Assembly: GCA_903881205.1 (NCBI GenBank)
Contig: CAIRSC010000107.1
Coordinates: forward strand, 1 to 16,385
Length of the DNA stretch: 16,385 nucleotides
Direction: 5' to 3'
DNA from: an uncultured bacterium
Lineage (GTDB): Bacteria > Patescibacteriota > Minisyncoccia > Phycocordibacterales > UBA2100
Below the pieces are notes generated by a model. It saw only the letters and a program-made list of their open reading frames with translations. It had not been told where the DNA came from and did no database searches. The translations under genes were made by a program, and so were the position numbers. Position 1 is the first letter of the stretch; each line of letters opens with the position of its first letter. Below, in pieces: positions 7,478-14,179 of this stretch.

Positions 7478-8173
7478 GTGGTTATTACTGGCGCAGCTGG
7501 TGGCATCGGGAGTGCGCTCGTCGAAACATGCCTTGCGGCTGGCTATACGGTGGTCGCGGTACTGAGAGAAGGGTCGTCTGCACCTATACACTTCCCGAAC
7601 TCGCCTTCTCTTATGTTTGAATACGCCGATATTAGTGAAAGGCATCAAGTGCAGTCACTCAGCACTCGACTCTCGCACAAATATCCTGCGATCACATGGT
7701 TGATTCACTGTGCCGGGCACATAGCACAGGAGGATGAGATGAGAACGATAGATGAAAGCTTTGCTGTGAACATTTTTGCCCCGATCATTCTTTCCCTAAG
7801 TTTAAAAGATTCGATTGTCTCGGGCGGCGGTATTTTGTTTGTATCATCAACGGCCGGTTTATGGGGCAGTGACAAGGCTCCCATTTATGCCGCATCCAAA
7901 AGTTCCCTCCACGGATTCTCACTCTCTATGCAAAAAATACTGGGAGATGGCCGGCGCAGCATTGTCGTCGCACCGGGTCCAACAAACACGCCTATGCGTG
8001 AGTTATTCGCACACGATGCGGATAAACACCAAAGCGCTCGCACTGTCTCTGAACTTATCTTAAATGACATATTAGAAACAGGAGGCACTCATGATCAGGA
8101 TATCTATGTGATCCGCAATGGCGAAATTTCGCGAATTCAAATAGAGCCGGTCTCCGCAATAGCCCCTAATTAA
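7478..8173 (+). CDS. Short-chain dehydrogenase/reductase (classical SDR)
   Basis: 231 residues from the GTG start. It carries the cofactor loop TGAAGGIG (4-11), HCAG (77-80, the NNAG position), Asn98, Ser124 and YAASK (Tyr137, Lys141), the full classical SDR catalytic set. There is no membrane segment. It would reduce a ketone or oxidise an alcohol with NAD(P); the substrate is unknown. Divergent from gmd and embedded in the sugar cluster, it could be the ketoreductase that finishes the sugar made by gmd and the C-methyltransferase, although most nucleotide-sugar reductases are extended SDRs. With GTG the protein starts abruptly on the first beta strand; the open frame continues upstream (INPSNTGRI before VVITG) to an ATA codon at 7451, so the true N-terminus may be longer by nine residues. 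It is convergent with the next gene, 6 bases apart. Confidence 0.88.
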   Translation: MVITGAAGGIGSALVETCLAAGYTVVAVLREGSSAPIHFPNSPSLMFEYADISERHQVQSLSTRLSHKYPAITWLIHCAGHIAQEDEMRTIDESFAVNIFAPIILSLSLKDSIVSGGGILFVSSTAGLWGSDKAPIYAASKSSLHGFSLSMQKILGDGRRSIVVAPGPTNTPMRELFAHDADKHQSARTVSELILNDILETGGTHDQDIYVIRNGEISRIQIEPVSAIAPN

Positions 8174-8179
8174 CGCGTC

Positions 8180-9289
8180 TTAGTCTCGTCTATATTCGCG
8201 AATATACGCTTCCACAGTGTCCTTCCATGAGTAGTTTTTGTATGCGGCTTTCGCATTGTTTGAATACGTCTCGTATCCTTCCAAGATGAGTTCAATCTTG
8301 TGGGCAATATCTTCTGAATCACCCTGCTTCGAATGCAGGCCCGTAACACTGTCCTGAATCGCCTCCTGCACCCCTGACTCTGCACTGCCAACAGCTGGTT
8401 TCGCAAATTGATATCCCTCTATCACCGAGAGACCAAATCCCTCGAAATGAATATTGTGATCATCTGTGTTTGAATTTAGGGCAAGAAGGTCGCATCGTAA
8501 ATATAGAAAGGAAAGCGCTCTGTCGTCCGCTCCTTGAACGAACCGGACGGATCTTTCCATCTGTTCCTCGGCGATAAATTTATGGATCTGCTGCATATAG
8601 TTCGCATCCTGGTTACCAGCCATCACATAGAGGATATTCGGATAAGTAGACCTGAGCGATTTAACGGCGCGAAGAGTCTCGTACTGTCCTTTTCTGTCTT
8701 TTACCTGCCCTACGGTGAGTACGACCGGATACGATGACCGTTCGATTGATAGTTGTTCAGCATACTTTTGAAATTCTTCTGTGTTGATGATCGGGAGAGG
8801 TGTAGCCCCCATATGAATGACTGTTATCTTGCCTGGCTTTACCCCGCCTTCTATCATGCGTCTTTTTGTATACTCACTCACACTCAATATCTTTGACGCA
8901 CGTCCATATGCGACACGAAATAACATTCTCTTCAGAGAATACCCGCGCGGCGGCACTGAGTATGTTGCAATCCCACTAGTGAAAAGCTTTTTTTTGGTGC
9001 CCACTACAGCACCCCAGCCATATATTGCGTACGGCCAGCCATCGAACGCATGGACAATGTCTGCATCGCGAGCAGCGCGCCTCACCCTAATCATATTTAG
9101 GAGAAAACTTATGGTCGGTGATGAAGTCAGCTTCCTTAAAGAAATTGTTGGATACGCGGGATGTGCTGCCGGCTCTGAACACACCTCCACATCCATCCCC
9201 TGAACGATCAATTGATCTATCACTGCACGAGAATACCTGCCCCAACCTGAACGCTCATCAAGACTTGCTGCGATAATGAAGACTTTCAT
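8180..9289 (-). CDS. Glycosyltransferase family 4 protein
   Basis: 369 residues, GT-B fold. The N-terminal domain opens MKVFIIAAS with the glycine-rich acceptor loop GWGRYS (15-20). The C-terminal domain contains TVGQVKDRKGQ after about residue 190 and the EGFGLSVIE (E-x7-E, Glu283 and Glu291) that holds the nucleotide sugar in retaining GT4 enzymes. It transfers a sugar from a nucleotide donor to the growing lipid-linked oligosaccharide on the cytoplasmic face; donor and acceptor are unknown. It is the last gene of the eight-gene minus-strand run and follows the previous glycosyltransferase after 9 bases, with only a weak GAGA-type sequence upstream. It runs tail to tail into the SDR gene without a visible terminator. 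Confidence 0.9.
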   Translation of the reverse strand: MKVFIIAASLDERSGWGRYSRAVIDQLIVQGMDVEVCSEPAAHPAYPTISLRKLTSSPTISFLLNMIRVRRAARDADIVHAFDGWPYAIYGWGAVVGTKKKLFTSGIATYSVPPRGYSLKRMLFRVAYGRASKILSVSEYTKRRMIEGGVKPGKITVIHMGATPLPIINTEEFQKYAEQLSIERSSYPVVLTVGQVKDRKGQYETLRAVKSLRSTYPNILYVMAGNQDANYMQQIHKFIAEEQMERSVRFVQGADDRALSFLYLRCDLLALNSNTDDHNIHFEGFGLSVIEGYQFAKPAVGSAESGVQEAIQDSVTGLHSKQGDSEDIAHKIELILEGYETYSNNAKAAYKNYSWKDTVEAYIREYRRD

Positions 9290-9298
9290 AATCTGATC

Positions 9299-10408
9299 TC
9301 ATCGCACTTGTCGAAGTAATGAAATGATCCCGCGTGCACGACCACTCCAGGTATACGCTTCAACTTTCTTTCTTGCATTTTCTGCCTTACGCACGGCTGA
9401 CAGGTCTGTAAGCGCGGCAGTAATGCCACTGGCGAGAGCTGAAGCATCATCGGGAACCACCATGTACGCCGTCGTTTCATCGAGCACCTCTCGAATACTC
9501 GGCAAGTCCGAAGCCACAATCGGTCGATTTGCGGCCATGTATGTAAAGAGTTTAAGTGGCGACGTAAAGCGTGCCGATATTTCAGTCTTACTGCTATTTG
9601 GCAAGATAAGCACGTCCGCAGCAGCCTGATTATCGGCCAATTCGCGATATGGATGATATCCGAGAAATACCGCGTGCGGATATTTTATGCACATAGAATG
9701 CACCTGATCTTCCTCGCCCCCGATCATTACCACTTGAGTATCGGTGGGTAATAGATCGGCAGCACGGCCGAGCGTATCGGCACCTTTCCACTCATCGAGT
9801 CTGCCTATATACAGAGCAATTTTCTTATCAAGCGGCAATCCGAGTCGCTTGCGGGCACTCTCTTTCGACTCGGGATTCGCAAAATCCTTTAAATCGACAG
9901 CGTCGGGAGCTACAACCACGCGATTTTCAGGTATACCTTTTTGAATATAAAAATCTTTTAGACCGTGAGAAATAACAACGATCTTGGAAAGTCTTCCCAC
10001 CAGTAGGCGTACCGCATAGTTCCATGCACCGATATGAGATTCCCATATGACCGGCTTTCGAGTACGACACGCTGCGGCGAGAAGGGCTAATTCATCGCGC
10101 CCATATACGATGTCGGCCGAGCGAATTGATCCCACGAACATGACGGCGAGGGAAAACGAGATGTACTGCAAAAAATAAGAGACCTTGTCTCCCCATGAGA
10201 CATCAAAGGAAAAAACGCTTCGTATGGTAAATGACTTGCGGACCGAATAATACGCGAACGGATCATCGTGAATAAGATTTTTCCTTCGCGGCACGAGCAG
10301 TTCAACCGTGTGCCCCAGATCAGCGAATGCTTCGCATGTTTTCATAATCTGCAGGCCGTGCGCTTTTTCGGTCGGCATACGCACATTCGCGATATATATG
10401 ATTTTCAT
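9299..10408 (-). CDS. Glycosyltransferase family 4 protein with a divergent E-x7-E motif
   Basis: 369 residues, GT-B fold. The N-terminus MKIIYIANVRMPTEKAHG with QIMKTCEAFA resembles a GT4 group that I associate with Parcubacteria-like genomes. The C-terminal domain has LYIGRLDEWKG near residue 200 and FTSPLKLFTYMA at 281-292. In the relatives I recall this last motif reads SPLKLFEYMA, and the glutamate binds the donor nucleotide; here it is Thr289 (ACA codon), and the first glutamate position is Phe281. The protein is otherwise intact, so it may still be active with altered donor binding, or act as a partner. Stop is TGA. It lies between a methyltransferase (9 bases before) and another GT4 (9 bases after). 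Confidence 0.88.
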   Translation of the reverse strand: MKIIYIANVRMPTEKAHGLQIMKTCEAFADLGHTVELLVPRRKNLIHDDPFAYYSVRKSFTIRSVFSFDVSWGDKVSYFLQYISFSLAVMFVGSIRSADIVYGRDELALLAAACRTRKPVIWESHIGAWNYAVRLLVGRLSKIVVISHGLKDFYIQKGIPENRVVVAPDAVDLKDFANPESKESARKRLGLPLDKKIALYIGRLDEWKGADTLGRAADLLPTDTQVVMIGGEEDQVHSMCIKYPHAVFLGYHPYRELADNQAAADVLILPNSSKTEISARFTSPLKLFTYMAANRPIVASDLPSIREVLDETTAYMVVPDDASALASGITAALTDLSAVRKAENARKKVEAYTWSGRARGIISLLRQVR

Positions 10409-10417
10409 ATACCAAGA

Positions 10418-11062
10418 CTATTTTTCTGCGTAGATCTGATATCCGCTCGTTTGTTTCGTATAAACACGCCCCGTCACCCGATCCAACAGTCTGGCAAAAC
10501 GCCCGAACAATTTATACCTGTTTAACGGAGTCATATACAACAGCGTTTCAAATGATCCGCGTACGCTCGAAATTTCCAGTTTGGTGAAGTTTCTAAAGAC
10601 ATGATTTGCTCCGTCCTCGGTAATTCGCCAATAGTCACCGTAGTAGCCGGGCTCAGCGTGATAGCAGTACAAGAACGGCACGTAAACAAAGAGCTTGCCG
10701 CCGGGCTTTAACACCCGGTACATTTCTTCGACGGCCCGTATTGGATCATATACATGTTCCAGTACTGCAATACAGAGAATGGCCTCTTGTGAATTATCAG
10801 CCATGGGCATCGCGTGGATATCTCCAACGATATCCGGATGGTATGTATCGATCGGATCCATGATCCGGTAGTTCACCTTTTCTACGTACGGCAATAAATA
10901 CAGCCGTTCCGGATCCACTCGATTACCCCGTTTACCGTCCACGCGCAGTCCGCCGCCAATATCCAATACATCTTTGGAGGTCTCGAATATGTGAGTAATC
11001 TTGCTCTTGAAGAAGACCTCCCACGGTGCCGGTTCAAATAGTTTCATATGAATAGCACACAT
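10418..11062 (-). CDS. Class I SAM-dependent methyltransferase (Methyltransf_11-like)
   Basis: 214 residues. The SAM motif is LDIGGG at 33-38, followed by GDIHAMPM (motif II region), AVLEHVYDPIRAVEEM and RVLKPGGKL, the classic order of the Methyltransf_11 fold. GYYGDYWRIT in the C-terminal half recalls the PHDYRRYT of the preceding methyltransferase, so the two probably belong to one sub-family acting on related glycan acceptors. A role in O-methylation of sugar residues is inferred from context. It has the only clear Shine-Dalgarno sequence in the operon, supporting the first ATG over the one at 11047. Confidence 0.85.
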   Translation of the reverse strand: MCAIHMKLFEPAPWEVFFKSKITHIFETSKDVLDIGGGLRVDGKRGNRVDPERLYLLPYVEKVNYRIMDPIDTYHPDIVGDIHAMPMADNSQEAILCIAVLEHVYDPIRAVEEMYRVLKPGGKLFVYVPFLYCYHAEPGYYGDYWRITEDGANHVFRNFTKLEISSVRGSFETLLYMTPLNRYKLFGRFARLLDRVTGRVYTKQTSGYQIYAEK

Positions 11063-11068
11063 TCTGTA

Positions 11069-11075
11069 CTTTCCT
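11069..11075 (-). promoter_or_regulatory. Shine-Dalgarno sequence of the methyltransferase gene
   Basis: AGGAAAG on the minus strand, 6 bases before the ATG at 11062, in the longest internal gap (38 bases) of the operon. It contrasts with the transcription-unit heads, which lack such a site. Confidence 0.6.
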
Positions 11076-11100
11076 GCGTATTAATCAAATGTCGGTGCGG

Positions 11101-11757
11101 TTACGGCGACTTACGTGCGCTTACTCCGTAAGAAACCGGGGCAGGGTGCAAGGTCCGAGTCCTCGCCGGTATCGCGCGATCAAGCAGAATAGCTAAGGGG
11201 AAAATCAGCCCGCGGATGAATCTAAACAGAAAGAGCGGGTGCAGTAGTTGCACAGCAGCGGCCACGCGGTCCCCCAAGCGGTCGATGACGACATCTTCGA
11301 ACGCAGCTGTGTGAAGCAAGTTCATAAGCCCCTCGTGAGTGTACCGACGATAATCGTGCGGCTCGGGCATTTCATTGGCAATAAAGGGCGACAGTATGAG
11401 CCATGTGCCGCCGGGCTTGAGAACTCTGCGCACTTCGCGCGCCAGATCGAGCGGTTTCTCGACCGCGTACAACGCATTGAATAGCAGCACGGATTCAAAC
11501 GTATTGTCTGGGAAAGGCAGCGGCTTATTGAAGTCCATCGCAACGACTCCGTCCGCTTCCGCTAAGTCGGTTCGCACTAATTCAATAGAAATGGGCAGCA
11601 ATTTAACATAGCCCGGCGTTGCACCGCCGGCGATATCAAGCACTTTACCGCGCAAGCTTGCACATTTTTGTTCTATGTAGTGATTCGAGAGTGTCCTGCC
11701 AATCGTTTTTCCGCGCCACGCGCTTCGCATGACATATCGTAGAGATATTATTTCCAT
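11101..11757 (-). CDS. Class I SAM-dependent methyltransferase (Methyltransf_11-like)
   Basis: 218 residues. VLDIAGGATPGY forms the SAM loop near residue 40, then TDLAEADGVVAMDF (acidic strand 2), LPFPDNTFESVL and RVLKPGGTWLI complete the Methyltransf_11 pattern. PHDYRRYT is a conserved feature of this sub-family. The last ~50 residues contain a hydrophobic stretch (LLHPLFLFRFIRGLIFPLAILL) that could lie on the membrane, where lipid-linked glycan would be met. The start codon overlaps the end of the deacetylase gene by 10 bases, implying translational coupling. Acceptor unknown. Confidence 0.86.
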   Translation of the reverse strand: MEIISLRYVMRSAWRGKTIGRTLSNHYIEQKCASLRGKVLDIAGGATPGYVKLLPISIELVRTDLAEADGVVAMDFNKPLPFPDNTFESVLLFNALYAVEKPLDLAREVRRVLKPGGTWLILSPFIANEMPEPHDYRRYTHEGLMNLLHTAAFEDVVIDRLGDRVAAAVQLLHPLFLFRFIRGLIFPLAILLDRAIPARTRTLHPAPVSYGVSARKSP

Positions 11758-12500
11758 ATCTTTAGCGATTGATACACATCTATCGCGGTCGAAAGCTTGC
11801 CCTTAAATTGTGCAAAAGTAGTCGAACTGTCTATAGATACTCGTGGAAGCTCAAGGGGGTCGCTCGCCAGTCCGACAGTGCCTTCTTTAACGGTTACGGC
11901 CGCTTCAAACCTCGCGTCGCGCAAAAGCGATAGTGTTTCTTGATTATAGTTCCCGAACGGACATGCAAACAGAGTACAGGGTGTGTGTAGTATTTCCTCA
12001 AGTATTTTTTTGGAGCCCACAATTTCTTCTCGAGCTTCGGCAGCTGATAGTTCGGCAAGCTTTGGGTGCGATTTGGTATGCGCACCAAACTCAATAAGGT
12101 CGGACATCTGTTGCATCTCACCGGTGGTCATATGAGGCACGTCGTCGTACGACTCTCCGATAAGATCGGTTTCTATAAAAACAGTTGCCGGGAAATTGTA
12201 TTTTTTGAGTATCGGATATGCCGCCGTAAAATTGTCGCGATACCCATCGTCAAATGTAATTGCGATTGCACCACCCAACGGCTCCTTGGCCTTGAGTCGT
12301 CGCACCAGCTCGAGGAGTGAGATGACTGGTATCTTTTTTGCGACTATATACGCCATCTGTCTTTCGAAATTCTGCGGCGACACCGTCGTGAAATGTTTCC
12401 AGTCGCTTACTGAGTGGTACATCAGAATAACAGCTCGATCCTGAGGAAGACCCAACCGGGAGGTGAGGGAAAAGAAAAGATCTTTAAAAAAGGTGCTCAT
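11748..12500 (-). CDS. Polysaccharide deacetylase (NodB domain, CE4)
   Basis: 250 residues. ILMYHSV (25-31) precedes the NodB motifs: TFDDG with Asp84 and Asp85, and HTKSH with His141 and His145, which together form the Asp-His-His metal site. The later motif reads FACPFGNYN, so the usual RxxPY motif is altered (Ala and Phe in place of Arg and Tyr) as in PgaB/IcaB-type members. It would remove N-acetyl (or O-acetyl) groups from glycan sugars. No signal peptide or anchoring helix is visible at the N-terminus (MSTFFKDLFFSLTSR), so it may work in the cytoplasm on lipid-linked or nucleotide-linked sugars rather than outside the cell. It sits between two methyltransferase genes, overlapping the next by 10 bases. 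Confidence 0.9.
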   Translation of the reverse strand: MSTFFKDLFFSLTSRLGLPQDRAVILMYHSVSDWKHFTTVSPQNFERQMAYIVAKKIPVISLLELVRRLKAKEPLGGAIAITFDDGYRDNFTAAYPILKKYNFPATVFIETDLIGESYDDVPHMTTGEMQQMSDLIEFGAHTKSHPKLAELSAAEAREEIVGSKKILEEILHTPCTLFACPFGNYNQETLSLLRDARFEAAVTVKEGTVGLASDPLELPRVSIDSSTTFAQFKGKLSTAIDVYQSLKIWK

Positions 12501-12507
12501 ATCATGA

Positions 12508-13122
12508 TTATTTTCTCAACACGAAGAAATGATGGTACTGATTCTCAAATGGAATGAATTCGCGTTCGATCGTCCCGAATTTCTTCAGCACGTCGCGAAT
12601 ACGCTTCGGAGCAAAGCCTTTTTTGCCGATCTCCCAGTAATGCTGGCCGTTAAACGTGTGTGCACGTGCGAATGGCACCTTTATAGCGAACTGAAGCTTT
12701 GGCAAAAACGGGATCTTGAGAAGGAACATAATAGGTGGTCCGAAATGCGGTACTGAGATCAATACGTATTTCTTTGCTACGCGGACGAGCTCCGACACGC
12801 ACGTCTCAAATTCCTCGAACGGTAAGTGCTCCAAGACCTCAAAAGCACATGACGCGTCGAACTCACCGTCTTTGAACGGCAAGTGCCGCACATCTGCCAC
12901 GACGTCGGGCTCAAGGTCTTCTGCAATGTCGGCAACCGTGTATCGTATGTTCGTTTGTCGTTTCAAGTATCCGCCGACCACTCCGTCGCCGGCTCCGATC
13001 TCAAGTACTGATGAGGGCTTCAAACGAAGAATTTCTTGTATCTGATGCGCATAGCTAGCAAAGCGACTGATCCCGCCGTATTTCTCGAATCCGTATCCCT
13101 CTTCTTTCGTTACTTGCGGCAT
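12508..13122 (-). CDS. Class I SAM-dependent methyltransferase
   Basis: 204 residues from the chosen start. VLEIGAGDG (39-47) is the SAM loop, followed by ADIAEDLEPDVVADV, LPFKDGEFDASCAFEVLEHL and an ISVPHFGPP strand; HYWEIG and the C-terminal YHHFFVLRK are typical of small methyltransferases in glycan clusters. I chose the ATG at 13122 because it follows the upstream glycosyltransferase stop by one base (TAATATG) and gives a normal N-terminus; an in-frame ATG at 13191 would add 23 residues inside the upstream gene. Probable O-methylation of a glycan sugar, inferred from context. The deacetylase starts 7 bases after its stop. Confidence 0.85.
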   Translation of the reverse strand: MPQVTKEEGYGFEKYGGISRFASYAHQIQEILRLKPSSVLEIGAGDGVVGGYLKRQTNIRYTVADIAEDLEPDVVADVRHLPFKDGEFDASCAFEVLEHLPFEEFETCVSELVRVAKKYVLISVPHFGPPIMFLLKIPFLPKLQFAIKVPFARAHTFNGQHYWEIGKKGFAPKRIRDVLKKFGTIEREFIPFENQYHHFFVLRK

Positions 13123-13123
13123 A

Positions 13124-14179
13124 TTACTGAAGTATCTGAATAAGTCGGGAAATAAGCAATGGGAGTGAATGCGAGTGCTCCACATACTCACGGTTGCGGC
13201 GGCCGATCTCTCTCGCCTTGTCCTCGGACATTTCTACCGCTGTACGAATTGCCTTCGCCGTCCCCTCCACCGTCCCATCAGAATGAAGTTCTTGAGGCAA
13301 CATGTGGGACAGCGCGCTGTTGGCAGCAACAACCACGCGGCCGGCCGCCATCGCCTCAAGAATCGTCTTGTCGAAAGAGCCTGACGGAGTCAGGTTTACA
13401 TATGCGGCATATGAGCTATACACCTCCGGAGTCTTCGCGTGCGATATCGCGTCATGCAAAACGAGGGCACCGGAGAGCGTGAGCGGCATCATCTTATTTC
13501 TGAGATCATGACTGTATTTCGCATCAGCGATCACGGGGCTGCCGTATATCGCTGCCGAAAATGAAACTCCTTTTTCCTGCAAATACTCCAGCGCCTCTAC
13601 AAAGATCTCCGTCCGTTTAACCGGATCTAACCGCCCCAGAAACAGGACCGAGCGGGATGGCGCCTGTGCGTCCGGATTAAATGCATTCACATCGATACCG
13701 TGACCGACCGCATGTATTTTTTTACTTTTCACATTAACGGAGCCTGTGGCGACGCTGCATACCGTATCTGAGAAAAACACAGCAATGCTCAATAAAAGTG
13801 ATTTTTTGGGATGAACGTACCACAGTACAATTTTCTTTCTGAGCAACCACCATAGTTTCCAGCCGAGAATCACATACTCTGGATTCATATGTACGAACAC
13901 GCTGTCGTATTCGTGTCGCAAGGTCCAGATGTACCGGTAAAAACGAGTTATGTAAATTATTCGGGACGAAACCCTCTCCCAGCCCGAGGCTGGTCGGCCT
14001 TGGGCCGACTTCCCGAGCGAATACACCGACACATTCGAAGGCAATTCGTGTCTTCCCTCTTTGAGGCAGACGACCGACACTTTTTCGCATTTCTTGGAAA
14101 ACTCCTGTATCCATCCGTGGAAAAATCCGAGGACCGGATCATCCAGGTCGACCGCCTGTGTGATGATCAGGAGTCGCAT
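13124..14179 (-). CDS. Glycosyltransferase family 4 protein
   Basis: 351 residues, GT-B fold. The N-terminal half starts MRLLIITQAVD and has an FFHGW loop; a basic, hydrophobic stretch (LGWKLWWLLRKKIVLWYVH) may contact the membrane. The C-terminal half has VLFLGRLDPVKR near residue 180 and SGSFDKTILEAMAAG, in which the second glutamate of E-x7-E is kept and the first replaced by glycine, a common variant. It transfers an unknown sugar to the lipid-linked intermediate. Its start overlaps the dehydrogenase gene by 13 bases, and a GGAGG in that gene's tail lies just one base before the ATG, closer than usual for a ribosome binding site. Confidence 0.9.
   Translation of the reverse strand: MRLLIITQAVDLDDPVLGFFHGWIQEFSKKCEKVSVVCLKEGRHELPSNVSVYSLGKSAQGRPASGWERVSSRIIYITRFYRYIWTLRHEYDSVFVHMNPEYVILGWKLWWLLRKKIVLWYVHPKKSLLLSIAVFFSDTVCSVATGSVNVKSKKIHAVGHGIDVNAFNPDAQAPSRSVLFLGRLDPVKRTEIFVEALEYLQEKGVSFSAAIYGSPVIADAKYSHDLRNKMMPLTLSGALVLHDAISHAKTPEVYSSYAAYVNLTPSGSFDKTILEAMAAGRVVVAANSALSHMLPQELHSDGTVEGTAKAIRTAVEMSEDKAREIGRRNREYVEHSHSLPLLISRLIQILQ

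Noticed and set aside
13123..13191. Upstream start for the methyltransferase gene (23 more residues)
   Set aside because: It would lie inside the preceding glycosyltransferase gene, while the ATG at 13122 follows that gene's stop by one base.
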